This document shows positions 23,601 through 35,178 of a DNA stretch of 64,000 bases, one piece after another. The notes below the pieces were generated by a model. The model saw only the letters and a program-made list of their open reading frames with translations. It did no database searches and was not told the DNA's origin. Numbering within the stretch: position 1 is the first letter of the stretch; every line of letters begins with the position of its first letter. Source of the stretch: Acanthosoma haemorrhoidale. Lineage: Eukaryota; Arthropoda; Insecta; Hemiptera; Acanthosomatidae. The stretch covers positions 110,063,138-110,127,137 of the forward strand of contig OV884014.1 of the NCBI GenBank assembly GCA_930367205.1, written 5' to 3'. The translations under genes were made by a program, and so were the position numbers.

Positions 23601-26168
23601 AACAACGAACTTTAGCGATTCAAGTCAAGTCAAGCGTCAAATTTTCATTTTATTCAAGTTTCTTAATTTCTTTCCTCTTTTTTTTTTTTGTTGTAAATAT
23701 TTGCCATGGCATTTATTCCAACTACCGTACTTATCTTTATAACCCTACCTTAAGTCTTAAAAATGCATTGCACTTTTCATTATCCTTTTTTTGAAAATAG
23801 TTTATTTCAATCCATAGGAACCTTTATACGTCTAAATCACGCGGTAACTGCATTACCGTTTCATCCCTGATGTTCTGATGAGTCGGTGTACCATCATTGG
23901 ATGTCAGTACCTGCCTTCGACTGCCATTTTCAGAATTATCTTAATAGTGAGTTCTCGCCACAGCGTAAGTACGCAGCTGTGTTACATGGATGAACCATCA
24001 TTATCATTCCTTTGTATTCCATGGTGTGTTGAGGCCCATCCTTTGGCCACTTTACCCCTGCACTTCTAAGAGCTTGACATTTGTACTAATACCCGGATCA
24101 TTGCCGTTTACTCGGTTAGAAATAAATACACACCGTCAGTAAATATTCGACATTCGATAACAGATGCTGTAGACACTTAGTGTCGAATTGATCGAATCCG
24201 ACAGCTACAAGAGCCACATACATTCCAGCCACGGGCCATTGAGTGCTGGAGCCTGTCGCTGGATATTGTCCGGGTTAGTCCCTGCCCTACTAGACGGCTA
24301 ATATTAGTGTCGACTGGAAGGCTATTTTAGTGGACCCACGGTAACATTTGTACTAGCTTGTCTTCGTCAAAAATATACATTTAATATCATTAGTTATTCA
24401 AGTTGTGTATTGCCAGTAGTACGTTGAGCAATTATTAGTCAAAATGAAAAAAATTAATTTTCTTCGAAAGGACTGGAGTTTTTGTCGGTTTTAAGCAAAC
24501 TTCTAGTCTTGATGGCGTGCCTTGTTTGATAACTGTTTGATGATATATTGTGATTTGGAGTAGCATTAAAATTATTATTGCATTATTTTAATGTGTCCTT
24601 AATCATATGAAAAAGAAACAATAGAACTGTGAATTACAAAAGCTGAAAAGTCAAGTAGAAACGTTTTACCAACTTCTTAATCAGGGTATAAACCAAGGTA
24701 TCAGATCAATTGTATTAGAATTGTAGAGTATCGCTTTGGTGGAGCATACAAACAGTCTACAAAGAATCACTTATAGATAGAAACATACCTCTATGAAAGC
24801 ACCAATGCAAAACTTTAATTTAGATTTAAAGTATTTTATTGATATTGTACGTTTTCACAATTAAATAAAAAAACTTAAAGGGTACCCTGTTTTATGATGA
24901 GTCATTTTCGGGCAGTGCTAAAGTCTTCATGCTTTCATTCGAACTATCAGTCACATGAACATTTCGAATGAAAGTCATGGTTCAAACGGCCACGATCTGG
25001 GGGGACAAGGATCCGATAACGCCGATCCGATAACGCCCAGGAATGGACCGATCCAGCTATCTATATAGATCTTATCAAGATCTGTCTATATAGAGGGAGT
25101 CTATGAGACCAGTTAGTTAGTCTTGAGCCAATAACTCATCCGTCTTCAATGAATTATCCTTCAATGTCCATGGCACTTGATAAAATTCATAATAGACGTT
25201 GACAATGCACAATATATATTGCTGTTTGATCAAGTGTGACCGCAGCTGAAACAAATTCAACAAACACTGGTTTCTAGGTCGAAGAATAAATGCAACGGTT
25301 TTTAGACAAGTCGAGTAATATTTTGTGGACCATAACTAAATAGACTAGTCTATATATCTATCTTAGGGAATTTAGTGGATGATTTGATTTCAGGGAAATT
25401 ATAGGAACAGGAAGTTATAGTTTCTAAAAGAAGGATCTTAAGAACAATTGTACAAAAAACTCAAAACTGAGAGTGATAAGTCACCATCGGGGGGGGGGGG
25501 GGGGGCAGCGATCATCACCAAAAAGGGAGTTTACAAAATTCAACAATATCAAATCAACTTAGCCTAATCCATGGCTAACGTACTCGATAAAAGTCGATGC
25601 TTTGAGATTATTCTTACGAAGTGCCAAAGTCTAAATAATAATATTTAAAAATAAAAAAAAAGGCGAAATAAATGATACGAAATTAATTACAAGGGCTATA
25701 TGATGAATACCACAGGCAAGAACTTCAATTATTCCTCTCTTCACTTAAGCCCAGAAAAATAATTGCTTTTAAGAAAAGACACTAAGTCTCGCCTTTATTT
25801 AAATAGTCTGTCCTCTCTGACTGGTCACGTACTTTAGTTTGTCGAGTAATGTACAATTGAAGGTTAACTATTCATAGCCCTGTTTAGCATGTCTGATGCA
25901 TTTCTAGACAATGTATTTACTTAATCCAAATATCTCTTAGCAAATCCTCGTCCCGTTACGTCTTGCGTTAATGTTGGTCCAGTCAGCATGGAATCGTCCT
26001 TGCCTCCATCTTTATCCAGCAATTCCAGAATGGGGTCATGAGAAAAGTGACATACCTCTCACAAGAGGTTAAAGAACGCCGATCTACACCCGTTGATTGG
26101 TGTGCCGTCGGTGGGTGAGTTCATCTGTAGGAGTCAACATCAAGTTTTTTGACTCGTTGCAGCTACCT
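20664..26168. other. long AT-rich stretch without recognisable gene
   Basis: No transposon or gene match was found in these 5.5 kb. Minor structures: a 28 bp tandem duplication (21668-21723), a duplicated GATCCGATAACGCC near 25010-25035, a hairpin at 25057-25093, and a G run at 25489-25505. The 100-residue open frame at 20713-21015 is a low-complexity product of AT-rich DNA. A GC-richer patch near 24120-24360 holds no protein I recognise. Confidence 0.45.
21668..21723. repeat. 28-bp tandem duplication
   Basis: AAACTGTAGCTTTTATAAGT and the following eight bases occur twice, head to tail, without mismatch. Confidence 0.9.
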
Positions 26169-26356
26169 GCATCGATGGTAACAGACTGTCGGTGAAAATT
26201 AGGTTAAGATTTTGTTTGTTAGACGTAAGTTGGCTCTAGGGTGTATCATTCATAAGGTATATATTAAATTTAGCCAAGCTACAGTACGTGTAATGACTTA
26301 TTGTATTTTATACTGATTTCCATAATTTATAATAACAAGGGGATTTGGGAGGGGGA
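26169..26356. repeat. dispersed repeat Y, contiguous copy
   Basis: Corresponds to 6890-6965 plus 7963-8050, here joined with only a short linker. It shows that the 7031-7893 solo LTR is an insertion, although the sequence between the halves also differs around that insertion. Function unknown. Confidence 0.6.
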
Positions 26357-26933
26357 AACAAACATTTATCCATTTTGACCACTCATCGTCAGCGCAAAGA
26401 TGTCTGCCTTGTGCGAGCCGATTAATAAGGAATTACTTAGTCCATGAAACAATGGATAATGACTGTGATTGAGTCGGTTAATGCTTTCCGCATAGCTTTT
26501 GATGACAGAGCTGTAAAGTTGCAATGGACTAGGGAATATGACAGAACAATAGTTCTCTGTAACGAGGTTATAGTTCTCTGTAAAATAACACCGTGACGGG
26601 ACAGCTACAAAGTAGGTGGAGAGACCTCTTTAGTGCAAACACATTACTCCAAGAACTGACGGCTCGGCCGGCAATAAGACTCAGGCCTTTGAATACAGAT
26701 AGCTCCTACCCAACAGGCCACTCATTAGAAATTGCTAATTTTCAAAGTACGCTATCTATTTCTTGTCCGTGTTTGACTAAAGTATACTTTCTACTTAGCA
26801 TGTCATTTGTTTTCAACACTTGTCTTCTTTATTGGATACTTGCTTAAATGAAATATATACAGGCAATATATTTCAAGTCCAGATAACCTAAACAGCATCC
26901 TGGAGGCCACAATGTTTTAACATAAGGGAGAGT
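26357..26933. other. no gene seen
   Basis: The 84-residue open frame at 26593-26847 shows no domain. Otherwise nothing recognisable. Confidence 0.45.
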
Positions 26934-26943
26934 AGTAATTACC

Positions 26944-27381
26944 CAATAAAGAGTCCTGAGAACAATAGTAAATGACCCTTATAACGTCAGCAATAAAACC
27001 ACGATCTTAACATACCCTACATTCTTGAACTCATCCCTTACAATTTTATGAAATTCCATAGTAGCCTATCTAACCACCCAAGCCTAGCACAGTCGTTTCA
27101 CTTCACCACTCATCCCAATAATCATTCTCGGAGACTAAAGCGGCCTGCTATAAATCCTTGACAGTTTCTCCAACCATGTCCTGAGCGTCTGTGGCTCTCG
27201 CGCTCTTGGTCAGCCTCCACTTGCTCGGCTTCCTCTTTCGCATGGGAGGGAGGTGACAACCATGTGGATTTGGGAGGTCTCTGAGTTGTAAATACTGTAT
27301 AAATGAGCAAGTGAACGAAGAATTGTAAAAATATAGTTTGAATGAGAACAGGTTGTAATTTTATCACAATAAAGATTTTTG
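26944..27381 (+). mobile_element. short jockey fragment with 10-bp TSD
   Basis: Contains only the last coding part and the 3' UTR, ending CACAATAAAGATTTTTG. Both ends are fixed by the direct repeat AGTAATTACC at 26934-26943 and 27382-27391. An internal deletion shortens the UTR relative to 5751-6581. Confidence 0.9.
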
Positions 27382-27391
27382 AGTAATTACC

Positions 27392-28881
27392 GGTGTTCCC
27401 GAATCGATTAAATTTGACCTCGGTTTTAAAACGTGAAACCTTTGACCATTAATCAAAAAATGGTCTTCCGGGTTCAGCCGGTCAGCAAATGGCGCGTTAC
27501 GAAATGCATCTGGTGGATTCTGGTCTTGGGTATTCTATATTTACTAGGCTGTTTGTAATTTTAAAAATAAATTGATGTGAACTGTATTATGAATGTATGG
27601 AATTCAAAAGTCACCGGTTAACCCCACTTGGCACACTTACATAAAAATAAATGAATATTAAATTAATGTCAAAAAAAAAAAAAGGCTTATCAGATCGCTC
27701 GTTAAAGATGAAGAATTTTTTATTTTATTCTACTTCCGTGCTTTGTTGCTGGTTTGTTTTCTTCGATCCCTTCCCCCCGGAAGCAAAGCTCTGAAGTCTA
27801 CTTCTTAGGGTAGGCGATCGACTGGATACGAAAAGGTATGCTTGGAGCCATGCGGTGAACGGTCCCGTTTTGATCTTGCCCGATAATTGGAAATTCCGAG
27901 CTCAGTGGAGCACAAGTAACGCCCTGTAAAACTCTTGCGGTCCTCGGTTGTTGAGGAAAACTGCGTCCATTTTTCCACTACAAGTTTTACACGGAATACA
28001 TGAATTTAATCTGTTACTCGATAATAAAATATGATTAAATAAATATTACATATAAATAGCATAGGGAAGGCTGGAATACAATTTAGCTATCTCTGTAGGG
28101 AAACCAACTCACGTAATTTTATCAACAAATCAGAATCTTCAATCATTATTATATACTGTTATATGGCATATATATGGGTGACATACCATTAATATTTTCA
28201 TTTTTTATAACGTCCCATCTATGAATCTACTGCAATGGTTTTAAATACTGCTTTCGTATTTACTTTTTTTGAATACAAGATTACCCTTTATTTTAAATTG
28301 TAATTTATCTTTGACATGTAATATTTCGTTCTCGTTAGCCACAATTTATTTCTATTTATTATTTATAGAGCGCTGATCGATAACTGTATGCAGATTGAAT
28401 TTAAATTTAATTCACCGTATAATATACATCAAGTGAAAAAATATAACATAAAATATTTATTTCTTTATGAGTCCTTTCCAGGATGCTATAACAACCTATT
28501 TATTGTTTTTCTATCCTACTGGAGTTGAACCCCTGACAATGTAAGTAACCTCGACTACTCAGGTCAGATGCTATACAAAGAGTATTTCATCTTGTACATA
28601 AATCAAAACAATGTAAGGACTCGGAAATGCTAGGGTCCGTGTCACCCTTCAGTGTCTAGGGTTTTCTAATTTTTAGAGTTATGCGCTGTAAACATTCCCG
28701 ATACGTAGCAGGCGAATTTGATGTAGGTTTTTTATGTCACTCAACCAAACCAGTGTGAAGTCATCGGATCTGGGTGCAACCGAATTCAATTTTCAGAGCT
28801 TTAAGGGAATGAAAACTCACTGGTTTGTCAAGGATCTCGGACTCAACACTTTCACAATATAAAATTCCCCCTAATAAATAA

Positions 28882-28949
<68 letters not shown>

Positions 28950-30709
28950 AATTAAATTGAAACTCGAAGAACCCCCCCCCCTTTACACAAATTTACATTT
29001 ATACATTACTCAGTAGTTCGTTTTATTTGGAAGTCGTACCTACACCCGTGCACTGCAAGTATAATGCCCTAAGCAGCTGTACTGTTTAACTGCCCACAAG
29101 ATAGAAGGAGCCGTTATCCTCTTCCTCGACCTCCAAAGAATCCTTAAAAGGAGATTTGTGGATAACAGATGTTGTTTGCCTTCCTAATAGAGCGAGGGTT
29201 GTATATTACCTCCTCTCTCTCTCTCACTCTCTCATGATCGCGGCTCATTTACTACCTCTTTCTCTTTTATTTTCTTACCGGTGGAATTTTATCCACAAAT
29301 CCACAAAAAACAAATTATTTAATGATTTATGTAGATTCATTATTCTGCGTTTACTTTCACAACGTCTGAAGCGAAGCAAGGTTGCATGATTTCTCTAATT
29401 ATGTTTGAAATGAATAAACGGTTATGTATAAGGAGTAGACTCCGTGGCCCTCTCATGTCTCGACGCCAAGTTAGGGTAGCTTCTTCTCCTTTTTTCATCC
29501 CCAATATTTCTTAGGTTCATTTCTTTTTCAAACCATTAATTTTTAATAAAACTCCTTTATATACATCCATACATATATAAATACATACATATCTCCTACA
29601 CATAATGTACCACAGTTCAAATCTTCAGTCCACTACCGGAGCAAAAGATCCCGTCTCTCTGACCTTTATACTCCTCCCTAAAAAATTGCAGCATACGATC
29701 GTTCCTTACTTGCTCTCTCTATTACCCTCTGGAGTTCTCTAACTCCTAATCCGTTATGCTTCAACCTTACGAAACTTCTCTATTCTAAAACCTTCTCACC
29801 ATCCAAAGAGACTGTCGTTAGTATGGGAACGAATCGCTTTTCATTTTTTTTTGTATTAATTATTGCGTGGAGGATGGGGGGGGGGGTGGATTGATTTTAT
29901 CAGCACTCTATGTACGTAAAGGAATCAAATTAAATTAAAAAAAATATTGTCCTACATAAATTAAGTCGAGGGAAAACATGTTCTTACGTCTTTATTATCG
30001 GTAATCTTAATAAAATAAGCACATCCAAATAGAATAACTTCTGTTTCAGGTACAAAAATATGTAAGGAAAATGCTACAAAAATAAGAATACTCGTAATTG
30101 TAAGAAGTTGAATTGAGGAAGAACAGCTGCCCAGATAAGACTAATTAGTCTTCAGCTGCTTATCTCGTAAGGTTTCAGTTACTGTTGCAAGGTTTCTCTT
30201 ATTCTGGCTAACATTTAGCTTTGAATATCCGTATTATACTAAGGAGTAAATACCCAAAAAGGCAACTGTATATTATGGCTTACAGTACTGAAAAATATTT
30301 ATAAAAAGGAGGAGAGCCTCTCTCTATTTCTTTACTTATTTATGCCATTACAAATTTAAAAGAAATTATTATATACTGAACGAGAAAACACATAACACTT
30401 ATTCAGCACACTGTTGATCTAAAATCTCAATTTGTAACTTTCAAATTATAAAATATAGAAGAACGAAATGTGAAGTTTTTCTATTTGATGATTTAAGGTT
30501 TTTCATTCATATTCTGTAAGGTGCATCAATTGCTGAAACGATTACATCCGTGATCCCTTAAATAAAGTTCCATTTTGGGAATCTTTATATAAAAAATATA
30601 TTTTTCTAATTTTTCTTGCTTATTCCGCTTCTAAAATTTCGAATTTTTTCATGGCCTCCCTTTCTCTTTTATGACAAAATTAGCACAAAAAAAAATTACA
30701 ATCATGCAA
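27392..30709. other. AT-rich DNA, no gene seen
   Basis: Holds a (TA)n tract (28886-28946), a CT-rich tract near 29210-29235 and G or C runs near 28972 and 29877. No open frame with a recognisable motif. Confidence 0.45.
28886..28946. repeat. (TA)n microsatellite
   Basis: About 30 TA dinucleotides following an AATAAATAAATA stretch. Confidence 0.95.
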
Positions 30710-31075
30710 AGTTTTCTAATGCTTGCTTTACTTTATATATAATATTTATAATCTTGCTAAGAACAAGTAGAAGGGCCTTAAGCAGAACTGCATACCTGCC
30801 TCGTGACTTCATGGAAGTCACTGATGGTTCCCTGTTATTTTTAAGTCAGCAACCGCATCCCTCCAAGACCTCCCTACTTCCCAGAATCTTATCCCTTTCT
30901 TATACATATATGTCTCAGCTTTTGCCCCAGGCCACACTTGTTCCTAGACCTTCCGCCCAGTATGCAGTAACGTAACTCTTAATATTTGTATATACCAGTG
31001 TATTGCTTTTACTTCATAATAAAGCTTTTTTTTCTTTTATTTTAAAAGACTCTCCTCTACAAAGATTATTTAACT
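30710..31075 (+). mobile_element. LTR-like repeat family L, copy 4
   Basis: Complete copy (AGTTTTCTAATGC to ATTTAACT) of the sub-type with CTTGCTAAGAACAAGTAGAA near the start, also seen in copies 5 and 6. The flanking trinucleotides are CAA and TAA, so any 3-bp duplication has one mismatch. Confidence 0.85.
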
Positions 31076-31613
31076 TAAAAAGGCCTTTTCTTTACCCTAA
31101 ACGCAATAATACTTATTAAGTACTTTTTATGAGAATATTAGCAGACCTTTCTCTCATATGGTTATTTCTTGTGGTTTTCGTTGGTTTTTCCAACACCAGA
31201 AACCATTAAGTCTGTCTGTCTGTTATGTTAAATAGTTTTGAAGGCTTTCATTGAACGACAGACGAGAGAGGTAGCATTTAAAGATCAACTGTTGACCACC
31301 AACACAAATAACCACCTCGTTAACGGGGCAGTAATCTGAGGAACGAGGAGTGACTCAGGAATGGCACCGTTGCGTGCCTCGATGGCGTGCATCACCCCAT
31401 GGCGTGAGTTAGCTGTTCCGCGAACCCGATATCCAAAGTGGAAGTCGAGTCGAGCAGAAGGGCCCGTCTTAAAAATAACCTGAAGGGCTAAATGACCTAA
31501 AAATAAAAGAGTTTTTTTTTTAGGTTCAGAAAAAATAAACAACAACAAATGAGATGTTGGTACTCAGGGGGAAAGTACTTTCTAGCGAGTAACAAGCCAT
31601 TGCCACGGTCTAA
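31076..31613. other. spacer with a GC-richer open frame of unknown nature
   Basis: Between two L copies. An 87-residue minus-strand open frame (31285-31548) contains a GC-richer segment, about 31300-31470, that I cannot match to any family. No further structure. Confidence 0.35.
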
Positions 31614-31958
31614 AGTTTTATATGTAATATTTATAATCTTGCTAGGTCAAGTAGAAGGGGCTTGAGCAGAACTGTATACCTGCCTCGTGACTTCATGGAA
31701 TGCACTGATGGTTCCTGTTATTTTTAAGTAAGCAACCGCATCCCTCCAAGACCTCCCTACTTCCCAGAATCTTATCCTTTTCTTATACATATATGTTTCA
31801 GCTTCAGCCCCAGACCCCACTTGTGCCTAGACCTTCCACCCAGTATGTAGTAACATAACTCTTTATATTTGTATATACCAGTGTTTTGCTTGTATTTCAT
31901 AATAAAGCTTTTCTTTCTTTTCTTTTAAAAGACTCTCCTCTACAAAGAGTATTTAACT
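31614..31958 (+). mobile_element. LTR-like repeat family L, copy 5
   Basis: Complete copy, AGTTTTATATG to ATTTAACT, flanked by TAA on both sides (31611-31613 and 31959-31961). AATAAAG lies near the 3' end. Confidence 0.87.
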
Positions 31959-32366
31959 TAAGAAGAATTACTAGATATCAGCCATAACAATTTGGATTAC
32001 CCGACAATATTTCCAAAGCCGAAACTACTAACTTTGGATGGCTAATATTGGCATTTACTTTCAGTGCTCATCTGTTTTCCTGAGAAGAATAGGCACAGTA
32101 TTGGCCGTCAGTCAGGAAAGAAGAGTACAGAACCAACTGAAGGGAACAAACAGTCCTTAATAGACAGAAGATAGAGCAGATATGCGCATCTCATGCTCAA
32201 TTATAACTGTCACAACAATAACTATACTAAATAATATAAGCACAGTGGATGGGTATTATAGGCAGTAATACATGTAATAGAATGTAGATAACAATAGAGA
32301 CGGGAAGAGTGGGAAAGGGATTTGGCATGTTGTTAACGGGACATAATTGTAGAAACCACTAACATC

Positions 32367-32401
32367 CCTGACAAAAGAACTAGTCTTCCACAAGATCACG
32401 A
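32367..32401. repeat. left 35-bp direct repeat flanking L copy 6
   Basis: Matches 32765-32799 at 33 of 35 positions. Contains AAAAGAACTAGTCTTCCACA. It abuts the L copy exactly. Confidence 0.9.
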
Positions 32402-32764
32402 AGTTAAATATTCTTGGTAGAGGATAGTCTTTAAAAAAACAACAAAAAAAAGCTTTATCATGAAGTAAAAGCAAAACACTAGTATATACAAATATTAAGA
32501 GTTACGTTACTACATACTGGGTGGAATGTCTAGGAACAAGTGGAGGTCTGGGGCTAAAGCTGAGACATACATGTATAAGAAAAGGGTGATTCTGGGAATA
32601 GGGAGTAAGGGAAGTAAGGGATGCGGTTGCTTACTTAAAAAATAACAGGAACCATCAGTGACTACCATGAAGTCACGAGGCAGGTATACAGTTCTGCTCA
32701 AACCCCTTCTACTGATTCTTAGCAAGATTATAAATATTTTGTAAAAAGCAAGCATTATAAAGCT
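32402..32764 (-). mobile_element. LTR-like repeat family L, copy 6
   Basis: Minus-strand copy whose two ends coincide exactly with the inner edges of a 35 bp direct repeat. This is far longer than the 3-5 bp expected for an LTR or DNA-transposon insertion. The region corresponding to the oligopyrimidine tract after AATAAAG is altered. Confidence 0.85.
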
Positions 32765-32799
32765 CCTGTCAAAAGAACTAGTCTTCCACAGGATCACGA
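32765..32799. repeat. right 35-bp direct repeat flanking L copy 6
   Basis: Partner of 32367-32401. Confidence 0.9.
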
Positions 32800-33339
32800 G
32801 ATTCCTAATGCTGGGAACCACAATCCTTTCGAACGGGTAGAAACATTAAAGATATACAAATGAATTTGAAATTGATGAAAAAGATTTAAAAAAATAGTTG
32901 AGTATGACAGCATTAAGGGTTTCGATGATCTTACTCTCTCTTTATTTGCTTATTGAATTATTTTTATTAGCTTAGACATTTAAAAGAAGTTTATCTAACT
33001 AGCTCCGTTGATTGGCACTGTTACCACTGGGAATTTTAACCACGACCACAGCAGTTATTTTTGAATATTCCAAAAAAAAAAAAAATTAAGTCCACTAAAC
33101 TTCAAGGTATAATTCATTTTTCTAAATCAGCGCTAAAGGTGTCATCTTTAATTTGATATACTACGACGTATACTTTTTTTCAATACTCAGTAGTTGACTA
33201 AATAATGACACTTGTGCATCATCTGGGTGTTACAACCAGCCGAGTCAAGGTTATGCACCCGCTGTTAATCGTTTTCTGTAGTTGCTCTTCAAAGGAAAAA
33301 AACAAATATACTATTAATCTTGTGAAACCAGCAACAGTA

Positions 33340-33581
33340 TACATGAAAGGGTCCGAAACCTAGGAATGAGTATCATCAATAACTACACTCGCTGCACAAT
33401 AATAACCACTATGCTCAATGACTCACAACTTCCCTCAAGTAAAGAATTTGTCCGTTCTCAAACAGAAAATTATTCCAATAAAACAATAGCTTATGAAAAT
33501 CAACTAATTCTCGAGATTAGTAACTATAAGGAAAAATCTCTCAAAAGATCACACATAAAAGAACTAAACATCTGTTGCTAA
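33340..33581 (+). pseudogene. non-LTR retrotransposon RT C-terminal remnant
   Basis: The frame reads VRNLGMSIINNYTRCTIITT, then LPSSKEF, YSNKTIAYENQ and KSLKRSHIKE. The pattern (basic-QN-LR-I-x-N-TT-L-LP) is that of the region after the polymerase domain in CR1/jockey-like retrotransposons. A related relic with NLGMCPINNW lies at 54280-54420. It differs from the abundant jockey family of this window. The assignment rests on pattern alone and is tentative. Confidence 0.4.
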
Positions 33582-33758
33582 ACCGGGACATGTGTAGTTG
33601 CAAGTACGGAGACTAGATCCTTGATTTGATACCCTACTAAATAAGATGAAATCGTATATATGTTTTTACCAAGTAATTAATAAATATGAATTATATGTAA
33701 TGAAGATCCAGACCAGGGTGAAAACATAATATTTTCTGATTTCGAATCAAGTATCATC

Positions 33759-34125
33759 AGTTATATAATGCTAAGAATATTATAATGCTAATATTATATA
33801 TAATGCTAAAAGTAGAAGCAAGCCTCTTCTACTCTTTACCTGCCTCGTGACTTGATGGAGGTCACTGATGGTTCCTGTTATTTTTAAGTAAGCAACCGCT
33901 TCCCTACTTATTTCCCTTACTCCCTACTTCCCAGAATTACCCTTTTCTTATACATATATGTCTCAACTTTAGCCCCAGACCCCCACTTGTTCCTACACAT
34001 TACACCCAGTATGTAGTAACGTAACTCTTAATATTTATATATACCAGTGTTTTGCTTGTACTTCAAAATGAAGCTTTGTCTTTCTTTTATTTAAAAAAAC
34101 TCTCCTCTACAAAGATTATTCAACT
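33759..34125 (+). mobile_element. LTR-like repeat family L, reference copy 7
   Basis: Family L is about 320-367 bp long, starts AGTT and ends AACT. It has TATATAAT-type boxes in its first 70 bp, a conserved core (GTATACCTGCCTCGTGACTT, then TCCCTACTTCCCAGAA and CCCAGTATGTAGTAACGTAA) and an AATAAAG followed by a pyrimidine tract and GACTCTCCTCTACAAAG near the end. Here that signal is diverged to AATGAAG. A promoter-like start and a polyadenylation-like end suit an LTR. Against this, the outer 14 bp form an imperfect inverted repeat and several copies, including this one (ATC), have 3 bp duplications. There is no coding sequence. Confidence 0.85.
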
Positions 34126-35173
34126 ATCGACCCCTAAATGATGAAAAACAGCAAGAGTCAATAAAAGAAAATATTTAAATATGAAATAGTAACTAACTCA
34201 TAACAGTGACTACACAGACATACAATTACGTTGGTGAGTAGAGATGTTCGGAAGTCACTCAAACAAAATAACTATTTGTGTTTAAAAATTAGACAATGTG
34301 ACATTCAAGTAGCCTCGGATAGTATTCACCCTACACAGTCAATTTCTTTCAGATAGTTCAGAATGAACAGTCGAGCTGCGAGATCCAAGCGGACTTGGTC
34401 TGTTTGTTGTCGGACAAGAAGATAAATTTGTTATTAATAAACAAGTCCTTGATCTAGCACCGCCTGCATCCAGCAGTTGTTTGACCTCTCCTGGACAAAC
34501 AGAAGCAAACTGCTGGCTATTCTTGTATGCTTGTCGAGGAGGTCCACCACTTCTGGAATGCGGTGTTTGCTTTAGCTGGGCTGTTGGAGGTATTATTCTA
34601 GTGCAGAAGACTGCAGGAACCGATAGTGTTACAACGAAGCTCTCCAGCACATTCCAAGCCAGTTATTGATAAAACTTACAGCAAATTATCTTACGTAAAG
34701 TACATAAATGTATAAGTTGTTTTAATGAACAGTTAAGTACTGTTTGAGAAATATAGATAAAAAAATAATCTACTCTGGGTCTACATTTTCTATGGTGATA
34801 ACATTATGGTCCCAATAAATAAATCTATGTGCAACAAATCCAGTACCTGTATATAATATAGCGATGCTACAGGAAAAACAAAAATAGATTCGCTTGAGGA
34901 TCTATAATTGTATATAATGATCTGTAAATTTAAAGGGGTTATGGTGAAAAAAAACAAACAAAACATCTAGTACCGTTAGATAATATTATAGTTGTGTATT
35001 ATAAGATATTTATGTATTAAGTATTAACCGAAGAAAAATATATAGCGACGGGGGTGGTACCAGGAACAGCAGTTTTCGGTTGCTCTCTCCACCGAGCTAT
35101 CAAGTTCGCCTACAAAATAGCTACCATCTGGTGAAACTCAGGAAGATTGCTGGGGGACGTACGATATGTTGGT
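34126..35173. other. spacer with an unidentified open frame
   Basis: A 103-residue minus-strand open frame at 34339-34650 is GC-richer than its surroundings and rich in S, P and R, with GEVKQLLDAGGARSRT. This faintly recalls the DTGA motif of retroviral-type proteases, but the key DTG is not present. I do not assign it. The remainder is AT-rich without features. Confidence 0.3.
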
Positions 35174-35178
35174 TATAC

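Noticed and set aside
34339..34650. Retroviral-type protease (DAGGARS resembling DTGA)
   Set aside because: The catalytic DTG is not present, no flanking gag or RT was found, and the similarity is too short.
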